NCBI RefSeq assembly: GCF_000189635.1
Contig: NW_002476520.1
Location: forward strand, 1 to 64,000
Direction of reading: 5' to 3'
DNA length: 64,000 bases
Source of the DNA: Tetrahymena thermophila SB210
Taxonomy: Eukaryota; Ciliophora; Oligohymenophorea; Hymenostomatida; Tetrahymenidae
The notes beneath the pieces are model-generated. The model searched no databases. It saw only the letters and a program-made list of their open reading frames with translations, and was not told the DNA's origin. The translations under genes were made by a program, and so were the position numbers. Shown one piece after another: positions 38,501-51,223 of this stretch; positions within the stretch are counted from its first letter, which is position 1; every line of letters begins with the position of its first letter.

Positions 38501-39879
38501 AGCTTATTATATTAACTAAAAGAATATTTTCGCTAGCCTATAGTTAAAAATGTGCTGCCTTTTAATAGATAAGTGTAGAATCGAAATCGAATAAGCAAGA
38601 CTCTCTTGACAATTTTATAGATAACCTCCATTCCTTTTCAAGATTTACTAAAAAAGAATCAAGAGCTGGATTGAAATCATAGTATAGTTAATAGTTATTA
38701 ACCCAATCTCTCATTTTATTTTAGAAAGTAGAGAAAATTATTTAGTACTTTATTTAAGATTTTACTGAAATATTCTAAATTTTTTTGTTTCAGGAGATTG
38801 TTGAAATTTTGATTTAACTAGACTTAAAATTCTAAATACAAAATTACATATCTAAAATCGATTTCTTATTTTTTAATAATTAAATAACATATTAAGTATA
38901 AAAGGCTGTTAAAAAAAATATTTCCTTAAAGGAAAACTTTAGCATAAAGTAAATGGTAATAGAAACGTTTAAAGGCAGATAGTTATTTTTATTAGGAATG
39001 ATAGAAAAAGCTAACAAGAATTTATTTGAGGCTATTGAATATTTAACGTAAAGCTTGGAAATACCTACTCATTATAATTATTTTTAAAAAGTAAGAACTT
39101 TCTAAGCTTTAGCTTCTGTTTTTGAGCAGGTTCCTTTTGAAAAGAGCTTCATTGATGAAGAATACCTCAGTTCTGAAACTGAGGCTTCTGTAGATTTAGT
39201 TGTCCTAATCCAGTTCGATAAAAACCTTTCTCAATTCTTGTTTATTAATATTATTGAAAATTTCAAAAAGTTTAATTTTTTTGGTAGAAACGATAGAATT
39301 CAGATTTTATTATTTAATAAAGAAATTCACTAACTCATTCCATACACATAAATACAGAGTGATCATCATTGGAAGATAATTATAGATTCATTGCACAATA
39401 TTGGGAAAGACTTAATAAAAAATGAATAAAAATAAAAAAAATAGCCAACACTTGAATAGATCATTTTTCAATCACTCATCTACATTTATGAGAATAACAA
39501 TTTAGAATAATAACAAATTTTTAAATCAGATTTCAACAATTTAAATTATAAAAATTAATCTAGATTTTTTGAAACTTATTATTAACAAAATAGATGTAAA
39601 AAAAGAAAAAAAGTATTATTACTTTTATCAAATAGAGATGTATATTTTAAATTAAGTAATAAATTTTTAAATAAATTACAACCATTTCAAAAAATTAAAA
39701 TCTACCATCTAAAAGAAAACAATTTATTTTAAATTGAAGAAAAGCAATATGAAAATGACTTATTTTCATATGAATTACTCTTAAGTTAGAATGAGTTGAT
39801 TTTAAATTTGAGTAGATAAAGATTTTATGAATATTTTGATATTCAAAGTGTATTTTTAACTATTTTAAATCATTTTTGA
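35581..39879 (+). CDS. Cluster copy 1: Cache-like receptor with TPR-like and vWA-like regions, 1207 aa
   Basis: Nine exons: 35581-35693, 35848-35947, 35997-36060, 36122-36297, 36465-36586, 36642-36751, 36804-37000, 37055-37299 and 37383-39879. Residues about 5-27 form a membrane anchor. The next about 400 residues, with conserved cysteines, N-x-S/T sites and the motif EPYDPRCRPWF, look like an extracellular Cache sensor domain. A second helix near 430-450 (VPLIISFIFISILVIIFII) crosses the membrane. The cytosolic part has a Q/N/S-rich linker, a TPR-like segment (SRCYYNLGLIYLL then SSEYFESAIQLN), and near 980-1055 a block with DRIQILLFN followed by SDHHWKIIIDSL. That block recalls a von Willebrand A fold, but the metal-binding DxSxS is not intact. 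It is the most diverged complete member of the six. Function is unknown; a ligand-sensing surface protein is inferred. Confidence 0.85.
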
Positions 39880-40502
39880 TCTATTTATTTATGTTGAAAT
39901 TTAATTTGTATTTGTAAATATTTTAATTTTTCCAAACGTTTAAAAATAAATACCTAACATTCAAAATTTATTTATATTCTTTTCTAAAAAGCATAAAATA
40001 TATTTAAATTTACACAATATAAATAGTCTATCTAGTATATAATTTTTACCGACAGTATTAAATATACCAAATATTTTTTAGATTTTAGCTTCTAATAATA
40101 ACTTATTTATACAAAATTAAATAACATAGAGATGGTGCTAAATTATAAAATAGATTGATTATTTTTTTACTGGTTTCTATATTTTTGAAAATACTAGAAA
40201 AATTCAAAGTTATAAATTAACAAAAAATAGAGGTTACTTACTCGAGAATTAATTAATTTTTTGATGATCTTTGTTTCTATTAAAATTGAAAAAACATTTT
40301 TTAAAATTTTAAAACAATTATTTATTACTTATTATTTAAAAAAAAAATTAAAGATTATTAATTCGTAAATGTTTATTTACTTATAATTCTTAATTTGCTC
40401 TTAATTGCTCAAAAGTTTTTAATTATAAAGATTATTAGTTATTCATTTAACTAAAATTTCAATTTTTATTAAATTAAACAGTGAAACAAATAAAGTAGAA
40501 CT
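39880..40502. other. Spacer between cluster copies 1 and 2
   Basis: AT-rich and non-coding. Its last about 110 bp (from about 40390) are closely matched by 45815-45924, the 5' flank of copy 3, so the copy 2/3 duplication included upstream DNA. Confidence 0.65.
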
Positions 40503-43500
40503 ATGAAAAAAATAATAATAAATCTATTTTTAATTGTTTCATTACCAATAATTACAGGAGTAGCCATAGTTTTTACTATATTTTATTAAAATCTTTGGGT
40601 AGCTTTAGACTCTTGGTATTAAAATATCTTGCATTTCTTTAGAAAAATAATTTTTAAAATAATAATATCAATAATAATTGAATAATCAATGGATTCTTTA
40701 TGATTAGTTAAGTTAATATATAACTTGTTAAATAAAAGGGAATAAGATAGCATTCAATGGATATATTAAACACAAAGATAAATTCTATATAATTCAGCTC
40801 TATCTCAACAAATTATTGAGCAGTATAGCTTTTAACAAGTAAATTATTCATATTTATTATTTAAATTATATTCATCATCTTTCAAAAATAAAAAGGTATA
40901 AACACATTTGGCTGTATTTAAGGGTTTACTAATGAAATTTTAGTCTTCAAAGATATAATGTATTATTTATTCTGCTTTAAAAACTATTAAATATATTTCT
41001 AAAAGTTAATTAAAATACTCTTTTTGCTGTTTGCTCTTAAAAAGAATATTTTGAAAATAAATGTCCTGAAGCAGCTAATTATTAATACTATGACGATTAA
41101 TATTACATGGACTTTTATTATGTTAGATCTATTTTTAAATACAATAACCTCTCAGTTGAATAAAAATATTTTATAAAAATGGTAATTATTATTATTATTA
41201 AATAAATTAATTTATAAACATTAGTATTAATAAAAAGCATAAAATTTTTATAGCTAAAAAGCATTAAAAATAAAATAATACCAAATAATTTATTTACAAT
41301 ATTATAGGTTGAATTCATTTCATTTTATGCAAAATCTACTCTTTTGACAAAAAAAAAAGGTTTCATTGAAATAGATGGATTTAGTAGTGCAGATACTTCT
41401 TCTATTTATTTTTTTTTTCCATCAGGGTATTTATTTTTAATTCATTATATGCTTATAATACAAGTATTTTACATGGTAGTCCATATATATATTATAAATA
41501 TGCCGATTATGCAACATGCTAAGGCTAAAGTTATACTGAACCATATGATCCGAGATGTAGATTTTGGTATATTTATGCATCTTAAAATTAGGGTAATTAA
41601 TTTCAATTTATTTTTAATTCTATATGATGCATTTTATTTGAAATTAGGATATTTTTTTTACCAGCCCTATATAGATCCAACTTATTTTTAAATTATTTCT
41701 ACTGTTTCTAGCAGATAAGATTTCTAATCTTAGTTTTATTGTGTAAACTCTATCGATTACTCGTTATAGAATTTAAATGAATAATTTAACTCTACTTAAT
41801 CTTCAAATGCTTACTCTATCTTGATTCACGAATTTAATTCTACAGTAATATTACTTATTAATAGTTTTCTAATAAAGCATAGCATTTTTAAATAATTAGT
41901 TAATATAACTTAAATTTAATATTTTATATAGGTATATTATCACCCATTAATTAATTCTTCAAATTTAATATCTTGGCCAGATCTAGAATTTTAAAATATT
42001 ACTCTTCTTTGTCAAACTTATTTGTAAATGTAAGAATGCTTATAAGAAAAATAAAGTTTATCAGATCAACTTAACCAAAGTATAGAATTTATTAAAAAAG
42101 GGAATTATTCAATAGATGAAAGACAAAATATTGACTAGTTATACTAATACTGGTCTAGATATGGCTAATAGCAGTAATTAAATAAAATTTATTTAATTAA
42201 TTTATTAATTTATTATTTAAAGAGTAAGCATTATTTTTCCAGTGAACGCTTATGTAAAAGGAATTAATACTCAACTTCCTTACTCTTATTCAATACTTCT
42301 GACAGGAAGAGTTATTTTAGATTTCAGAAATTAAATTAAGCTATTTAATATCCTTGATGTTAATATAATTAAAATACCATTAATTACTGAATTTGTAGTT
42401 ACAGGCTTAATTATAATCATATTCTTAACTAATTATGGAGTATTTGTTAAATTCTAAATTCAGGACCAAATAGAAATACTCATTTAATTTCTAAAAACAA
42501 GTTTATAGCAGTAGGATAATTACAATTATGAAAAATAAGAAATAAAAACCAATTAAACTTAAATAAATCCACAGTTTTAATGCAATAAACCTACTTAAAT
42601 GATTTAAAAGAAAAAAAGTTTTTGGTCCAATACAAAAAAATCAAAAAAATAAGGACAGTAATTGTAATAATGCTAACAATAAATGTAAATCGCATAAAAC
42701 ACATCATACAAAATAGTAAATATAACCAATAAATCCTGTGATGAAAGCAATATTGAAGATTATAGTAAAATTTCCTATCTACCTTCTAATTCTAATATAT
42801 ACTAGAAAAAAAATCAAGAATAGTAATCTTTCAATTTAGATTAAAGTTAATTTTAGAAAGGCTTATTAAGTATGTACAAAAAATCAAACCACAATATAAT
42901 TCAAAGAAGTAAAATAGAAAATAAAACTCATGATTAAGTAAAGGAAAAAAACCTTAGCATTTCTTTATAAAATTAAACTTTATTTAAAATGACAGCTTCT
43001 TCTAAAAAGCTCTCAAGGAATTAAATTGATAGTCCTCTTTAATAAACTTAAAGTTCATAAAAAGATTAATAGAATTAATTTTAAAGCTCAAAAAAATAAA
43101 TATCTTAAACAATAAAAAATAATTTTAATGAAGTGTAAATTCTTTCAGGTTTAAAACCTTTATTTTTAGAAATGCAAATAATTAAAGACACCTTTTAAAT
43201 GTTAGAGAGAGTAATTAATTATTCTATATATTAAAATTAACAAAGCGAATAATTTCAAATGCAATCGGTCTACCACTTTACTTAGGCAAAGACCACATTC
43301 AAAAAACTAAAGAACGTTATTGGTTAGAGTAGATGCTATTTCAATTTAGGAGTCATTTACTTTCTTAAAAATGAATTAAACCTAGCTTCTGAATATTTTG
43401 AATCTGCCTTATAATTAAATTTACAGTAAATAGGAATAAACTCTTTGAATTAATTTGAGGAAAATTAAATGTTTACCCAACAAAGTAATTAGGAAAACTA

Positions 43501-44860
43501 AGTTGTAATCTTATGTAAAAGGATTTTTTCTAAAGCTTATTGCTTAAAATACTAAGCATATGAGGAAATTTATAATATAATTTATGAAAAAAACACTAAA
43601 AAGAAATAATTAATAAGTGGCTCTCTTGATTAAGATACAAAAGATTTTTGTCAAAAAAATTTGGAGGAAAAAATAAATGTAAATAATTTGCTTCAGTAAT
43701 CCTTATGGGTGCTTAGAATTTCTTAAAAAATTGTTTAATATAATTATCAGCATTTTACAACAACCTTTAATATATTTTTACTTTAAGAAATAATTGAAAT
43801 ACTAATTTATTTAAATTAGCAATAACAAATTTCAATTATTTTTTCTTAGATTGAATAATTAATTGAATAGCCTTTACATACCTTCTAATTTGTTGATAAA
43901 TATTCATAATCTATCTCAAAATAAGTTTTTAAAGAATAAAAAAACATGATTTCAATTTTTGCTGAAGATGATTATGAACTAAAAGAAGTAATGACTGATA
44001 TACTTAAATGTAGGTAATATTTTTTATAAGGTTTAATAGAAAAGCAAAAAAAATAAAATATTTAAGCTATTCGCTATTTTACCAAAAGTCTTGAAGAAAG
44101 TTCCCATTACTCTTCTTTATTAAGAAGAAAAGTTTTGTTAAATTTGGAGGAAGTTTTAGATATTGAATATTAAAAACATAATTTTATCCATGAAGAATAC
44201 TTTAATTTAGAAATTGATTGCTTTATGGATATAACTATTTTGATATTATAAGAAAATAAAACAGTTTTTTAAAAAATCAAGAGTTGTTTACTAAACTTAA
44301 AATAATAGAAATTCTTTAGATAACAAGATAGATTTTAAATATAATTGTATAATACAGAATTATATACCTTAATGCCATTAACGTTTGTATAAAGCGATCA
44401 CCATTTCGATTTAATTATATCTTCCCTAAATGATTTAATAAATAGCACCTAATTGAACATTAAAATCGAATATAATTAGTTACTTTAAGCAATAAAAAAA
44501 GAAGATAGGAATAGTATATTTGATGTAAAAGGAGACTTTAAAGTTAATACTAAGTATTTAAAATAAAGAAAGAATTTATTGCTAATCTTCTCATAAAATC
44601 ATGACTAAAAATTCATGAATAGTTAATATATTAATAAGTTTTAAATAAAAAAAGAAAAAAGTGAAAAATTATTAGCCTATCATTTATCAGATCAATAATT
44701 TATTAACATAAATAATTTTAAAAAAATAGATGCTGAATACTTAATCTATGAACAGTTTATTGATTGCAGACAATTTTTGATTAAAATAATAAACTTAAGA
44801 AATCAAAATCAAGAATAAAATTTTTATTAAGAGTTTTTATAAATGATCAACTACTTTTGA
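40503..44860 (+). CDS. Cluster copy 2: Cache-like receptor paralogue, 1258 aa
   Basis: Exons 40503-40615, 40739-40838, 40896-40959, 41006-41181, 41308-41426, 41465-41592, 41648-41844, 41932-42173 and 42223-44860. Exon number and phases are the same as in copy 1; exons 1-4 and 7 match exactly in length. There is an N-terminal anchor (FLIVSLPIITGVAIVFTIF), then a predicted extracellular region whose key motif reads DPRCRFW, phenylalanine replacing the proline kept in the other copies outside this pair. A second membrane helix lies near 428-452, followed by a long Q/N/K-rich linker and the TPR-like SRCYFNLGVIYFL/SEYFESALQLN. A C-terminal block from about 1045 has DITILIL, DRFQIQLYN and SDHHFDLIISSL. 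No frameshift or premature TGA was found. Exons 5-7 and the introns between them were misread as one long frame at 41344-41691 under a plain six-frame view; the spliced frame is the coding one. Confidence 0.85.
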
Positions 44861-45924
44861 ATCATTTTAAATTGAAAATATTTATTAAAAGTTTAATTTT
44901 TTACAATTTTAGTAAAATTAAAATTATTTTTTCACTTGAATTTATAATTAAATTTACTCTTTAAGAAGATAAAATAAGGAAAAATTTAGTAACATTATAA
45001 ATATATAAAGGAAAATGAAAATAATTTGTGAATTTTATAATTTTGTTTTTTTGTAAATTTTTTATTCAAATAAATAGCTCTTCCTCAAATATAATTTTTG
45101 GCAGTTGAGATAAACAAAAGGTAGATTTTATATAATAGTCTTTGTTTTTAATATATTTTTTTATATTTATTAGTTTTTATTCAACTTTTGATTAAGATTA
45201 TATTCAGATATTTCATCTATCTGGAACTTAGTTCATTTTTTTCAGAACATTTAAAATTCAAAAAGTTAAATAAATTTATATCCAAATTCTAACTTTAAAA
45301 ACAATTAAATTGATAATTAATTTAGTTCTTTTACACCATAAACAAATATTGTAAATTTAGTTGGATTATAAATAGTAATTAATATTAATAAAATTAAATA
45401 AATTTTTTTTTCTCGTTTTTTAATACACAATTAATTATTTTATTTTGTTTTAAATTATTATTTTACATATTTTAATAAAAATTTATTTACAAAAATAATA
45501 GCAAAAATCATTTTATTTTTCAATTAAAAAAATTTTATTTGAGAAAATGTTTTAATAATAATAGAAAAATCAACATATTTATGTTTATTATTCATACATA
45601 ATTCTTAAAATAACTTTAGAAAAAAATTCTATTAATAAAATAAGATTATTTAAAGAGTTAAAATAAAAATTGAAAAAATATTTTTAAAACAAATATTTAT
45701 TGTTTTTATTTACAAAAAATAAATTCTTTAAAAAAAATATATTTCAGTTTATTTATAGATTTTAATTAATGATTAATATATATATATATATTGTTATTTA
45801 TTTATAATTCTAAATTTGCCCTTAATTGCTTAATAAATTTTTAAATGTTGAGATTATTAATTATTCATTTAACTATAAATACAATTTTTATTAAATTAAA
45901 CAGTGAACCAAATAAAGTAGAACT
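44861..45924. other. Spacer between cluster copies 2 and 3
   Basis: About 1.06 kb, AT-rich and non-coding, with a TA microsatellite near 45778. The final about 110 bp are shared with the 5' flank of copy 2. Confidence 0.65.
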
Positions 45925-46603
45925 ATGAAAAAAATAATAATAACACTATTTTTAATTGTTTCATTACCAATAATTACAGGAGTAGCCATAGTTTTTACTA
46001 TATTTTATTAAAATCTTTGGGTAGCTTTAGACTCTTGGTATTAAAATATCTTGCATTTCTTTAGAAAAATAATTTTTGAAACATAATTATAAATAATAAT
46101 TGAATAATCAATGAATTAAATATCCTTGGTTAAGTTAATATATAACTTGTAAAATAAAAGGGAATAAGATAGCATTCAATGGATGTATTAAACATAAAGA
46201 TAAACCCTATATAATTCAGCTCTATCTTAACAAATCATAGAGCAGTATAGCTTTTAACAAGTAAATTACTCATACTTTATTATTTAAATTATATCCATCA
46301 TCTTTCAAAATAAAAAGCTATAAACACATCTGGCTGTATTTAAGAGTCTACTAATGAAGTTTTAATCTTCACAGATATAATGTATTATTTATTCTACTTT
46401 AAAAACTATTAAATCTATTTCTAAAAGTTAACTAAAATACTCTTTTTGCTGTTTGCTCTTAAAAAGAATATTTTGAAAATAATTGTCCTGAAGCAGCTAA
46501 TTATTAATACTATGACGATTAATATTACATGGACTTTTATTATATTAGATCTATTTTTAAATATAACGACCTCTCAGTAGAATAAAAATATTTTATAAAA
46601 ATG

Positions 46604-46637
<34 letters not shown>

Positions 46638-49600
46638 ATGATTAATTTATAATTATTACCACAAATTAAAAGCCTAAAATATTTATAACTAAAAAGCATT
46701 AAAAATAAAATTATACCAAATAATTTATTGACAATATTATAGGTTGACTTCATTTCATTTTATGCAAGAGCTACTCTTTTGACTAATGAAAATGGCTTAA
46801 TCTAAATATATGGGTTTAGTAGTGCGGATACTTCTTCTATTTATTTTTTTATTCCAACTGGGTAATTATTTTTTATTACTATATACTTATAATACAAGTA
46901 ATTTACATGGTAGTCCATATCAGTATTATGAATATGCCGATTATGCAACATGCCAAGGCTAAAGTTATACTGAACCATATGATCCGAGATGTAGATTTTG
47001 GTATATTTATGCATCTTAAAATTAGGGTAATTAATTTCAATTTATTTTTAATTCTATATGATGCATTTTATTTGAAATTAGGATATTTTTTTTACCAGCC
47101 CTATATAGATCCAACTTATTTTTAAATTATTTCTACTGTTTCTAGCTAATAAGATTACTAATCTTAGTTTTATTGTGTAAACTCTATTGATTACGGATTA
47201 TAGAATTTAAATTAATAATTTAACTCTACTTAATCTTCAAATGCTTACTCTATCTTGATTCACGAATTTAATTCTACAGTAATATTACTTATTAATAGTT
47301 TTCTAATAAGCCATTACATTTAAATAATTAGTTAATATAATTTAAATTTAATACTATATATAGGTATATTATCACCCATTAATTAATTCTTCAAATTTAA
47401 CTTCTTTGCCAGACCTAGAATTTTAAAATATTACTCATCATTGTCAAACTTATTCGTAAATGTAACAATGCCTATAAGAAAAATAAATTTTATCAGACTA
47501 ACTTAACCAAACTGTAGAATTTATTAAAAATGGGAATTATTCCATAGATGAAAGACAAAATATAGATTAGTTATACTAATACTGGTCTAGATATGGCTAA
47601 AAGCAGTAATTAAATAAAATTAATTTAATTAATTTATTAATTTATTATTTAAAGAGTAAGCATTATTTTTCCTGTGATAACTTATGTAAAAGGAATTAAT
47701 ACTCAACTTCCTTACTCTTATTCAATACTTCTGACAGGAAGAGTTATTTTAGATTTCAGAAATTAAATTAAGCTATTTAATATCCTTGATGTTAATATAA
47801 TTAAAATACCATTAATTACTGAATTTGTAGTAATAGGCTTAATTATAATTATATTCTTAACTAATTATGGAGTTTTTGTTAAATTCTAAATTCAGGACCA
47901 AATAGAAATACTCATTTAATTTTTAAAAACAAGCTTATAGCAGTAAGATGATTAAAATTATGAAAAATAAGAAATAAAAGCTTATTAAAATTAAATAAAT
48001 CCACAATTTTAATGCAGCAATCATACTTAAATTACTTAAAAAAATAAAAGCCTTTGGTCCAATACAAAAAAAGAAAAAAAATAAGGACAATAATTGTAAT
48101 ATTGCTTACAATAAGTTTAAATTGCATAAAACACATCATAAAAAATAGTAAATATAACCAATAAATCCTATGATGAAAGTAATATTGAAGATTATAGTAA
48201 AATTTCATCTTCACCATCTAATTCTAACATATACTTGAAAAAAAATTAAGAATAGTAAGCTTTCAATTTAGATCAATATTACTCTTAGAACGGCTAATTA
48301 AGTGGTTACAAAAAATCAAATCATCATACTATTCATAGAAGTAAAGTAGAAAATAAAACTCATGAAAAAGTAAAGGAAAAAAATATTAACGTTTCTTTAT
48401 AAAATTATAGTTCGTTTAAAATGGTAGCTTCTTCTAAAAAGCTCACACAGTATTAAATTGATAGTCCTCTTTAATAAACTTAAATTTCATAAAAAGATTA
48501 ATAGAATTAATTTTAAAACTCAAAAAAATAAATATATAAAAGAAAAAAGAATAATTTTAAAGAAGTCAAAATTCTTTCTGGATTAAAACCTTTATTTTTA
48601 GAAATGCAAATAATTAAAGACACTTTTTAAATGTTAGAGAGAGTAATTAATTATTCTATATATTAAAATTAACAAAGCGAATAAAATCAAATGTAATCAG
48701 TCTACCATTTTACTTAGGCTAAGACCACATTCAAAAAATTAAAGAATGTTATTGGCTAGAGTAGATGCTATTTTAATTTAGGAGTCATATACTTACTTAA
48801 AAATGAATTAAACCTAGCTTCAGAATACTTTGAGTCTGCCTTATAATTAAATTTACAATAATTAGGAATAAACTCTTTGAATTAATTAGATGAAAATTAA
48901 ATGTTTACCCAACAAATTGATTCGGAAAACTAAGTTGTAATCTTATGTAAAAGGATATTTTCTAAAGCTTATTGCTTAAAATACTAAGCATAAGAAGAAA
49001 TTTATAATATAATTTAAGAAAAAAACACTAAAAGGAAATAATTAAGAAATGGCTGTCTTGATTAAAATACAAACAATATTTGTCAAACAAATTGCTAGGA
49101 AAAAGTAGATTTAATTAATTTGCTTCAGTAATCCTTATGGGTGTTTAGAATTTCTTAAAAAATTGTTTAATATAATAATTAACACTTTACAACAACCTTT
49201 AATATATTTTTACTTTAAGAAATAATTGAAATACTAATTTATTTAAATTAGCAGTAACAAATTCCAATTATTTTTTCTTAGATTGAATAACTAATTGAAT
49301 AGCCTTTACATACCTTCTAATTTGTTGATAAATATTCATAATCTATCTCAAAATAAGTTTTTAAAGAATAAAAAAACATGATTTCAATTTTTGCTGAAGA
49401 TGATTATGAACTAAAAGAAGTAATGACTGATATACTTAAATGTAGGTAATATTTTTTATAAGGTTTAATAGAAAAGCAAAAAAAATAAAATATTTAAGCT
49501 ATTCGCTATTTTACCAAAAGTCTTGAAGAAAGTTCCCATTACTCTTCTTTATTAAGAAGAAAAGTTTTGTTAAATTTGGAGGAAGTTTTAGATATTGAGT

Positions 49601-50292
49601 ATTAAAGACATAATTTTATACATGAAGGATACTTTAATTTAGAAATTAATTGCTTTATGGATATAACTATTTTGATATTATAAGAAAATAAAACAGTTTT
49701 TTAAAAAATCAAGAGTTGTTTACTAAACTTAAAATAATAGAAATTCTTTAGATAACATGATAGATTTTAAATATAATTGTATAATACAGAATTATATACC
49801 TTAATGCCATTAACATGTATACAAAGTGATCACCATTTTGATTTAATTATAAAATCTCTAAATGATTTGATAAATGGTATCTAATTGAATATTAAAATCG
49901 AATAGTATTAGTTTCTTGAAACTATAAAAAAAGAAGATAGGAATGATATATTTGACGTAAAAGGAGACTTTTAAGTTAATACTAAGTATTTAAAATAAAG
50001 AAAGAATTTATTGCTAATCTTCTCATAAAATTATGACCAAAAAATAATAAATAGTTTAGATATTAATAAATTTTAAATAAATAAAGAAAAAAATGAAAAA
50101 CTATTAGTCTATCATTTATCAGATCAATAATTTATTAGTATAAATAATTGTAAAAAAATAGAAACTTAACAACAAATCTATGAACAGTTTATCGATTGCA
50201 GACAATTTTTGATTAAAATAATAAACTTAAGAAGTCTAAGTCAAGAATCAAATTTTTAATAAGAGTTTTTATCTATTATCAACTACTTTTGA
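45925..50292 (+). CDS. Cluster copy 3: Cache-like receptor paralogue, 1258 aa
   Basis: Exons 45925-46037, 46161-46260, 46318-46381, 46428-46603, 46743-46861, 46899-47026, 47082-47278, 47364-47605 and 47655-50292. All nine exons have exactly the same lengths as copy 2, and the proteins are nearly colinear throughout, including the DPRCRFW variant. Similarity is uneven. The stretch around exons 6-7 with their intron (about 46958-47146 against 41521-41711) and the 3' part around 49320-49600 (against 43870-44170) are almost identical. The linker and 5' introns differ more. Domain order is as in the other copies: anchor, Cache-like region, second helix, linker, TPR-like, vWA-like block. The gene appears intact. 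Confidence 0.85.
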
Positions 50293-51223
50293 ATCATTTT
50301 AAATTTAAAATATTTTTTAAAAGTTTTATTTTTTTCAATTTTAGTATGTTATTTTTATAATTTAATTTAGAAATAGTAATCAAAAAATCGTATGTTAAGT
50401 TTATTGATTTTATTCATATTATTTTCAAATTAGAGTGAACTTCTTAAGAAAAGTAAATAAATCAAAATTTAGCTACATCATAAATATAAAAAGAAATTTC
50501 AAAATTATAAGTGAATTTTATAATTTTGTCTTTTTGTAATATTTGAATCTTCCTTTTATAAAATCTACTTTAAAACCCAATATTCCCATTTATATCTTTA
50601 AAGAAATTGAATTCAGTTTTATAAAAATAATGTAGAACAAAAAAATATTGATAATTAATATAATAATTATTTGAAATATCAGAAACTATGATATCATTAA
50701 TGATTGGTTTGTGATATTTGTAATACAGGAACAGCTATATTTAAAAATCTTTTAGAGTTTATAAAAAAACTAATTAAAGCAAAAATGCTATATTTAGATT
50801 TTTCAAATATCAATTCTAATTAATTAATTTTAAACATAAATACACTTAAAAAAATCATAATTGAAATAAAAAGTTTTAGTATGTCTATGAATAACATTTT
50901 ATACTAAATTGAGAATAAATATTTTTAAAGAAAAAGTATATTAGTATATATATTGTAAAAAATAAACAGTTGATCATAATTTATTAATTAAAATAAAATT
51001 AATGCCCTTTAAACTTATAAAACAATCATTATGCTATTCGTAATTTAGTAAGTTAAAATTTTGTATATTATTAGGTAAAAAAAATAAGAAGAAATTAGTA
51101 ACCCTAATAAATAATGAATTTTTGATTAATTTTTAGGCAAAAATTATTTAATTAGTTATTTAACAAATATTTAATCAACTTCCAATTATTTAATTAATAA
51201 AAGAGGTAATCAAATTACTAATT
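50293..51223. other. Spacer between cluster copies 3 and 4
   Basis: AT-rich and non-coding. The part from about 50730 is the 5' flank type of copies 4-6: its right portion recurs at 56463-56837 and a longer portion recurs, more diverged, at about 61900-62367. Confidence 0.7.

Noticed and set aside
41344..41691. Open frame of 115 codons in cluster copy 2
   Set aside because: It runs through exon 5, introns and exons 6-7 in mixed frames. The spliced model matches the other five copies; this frame is a by-product of it. The same applies to 46907-47125 in copy 3.
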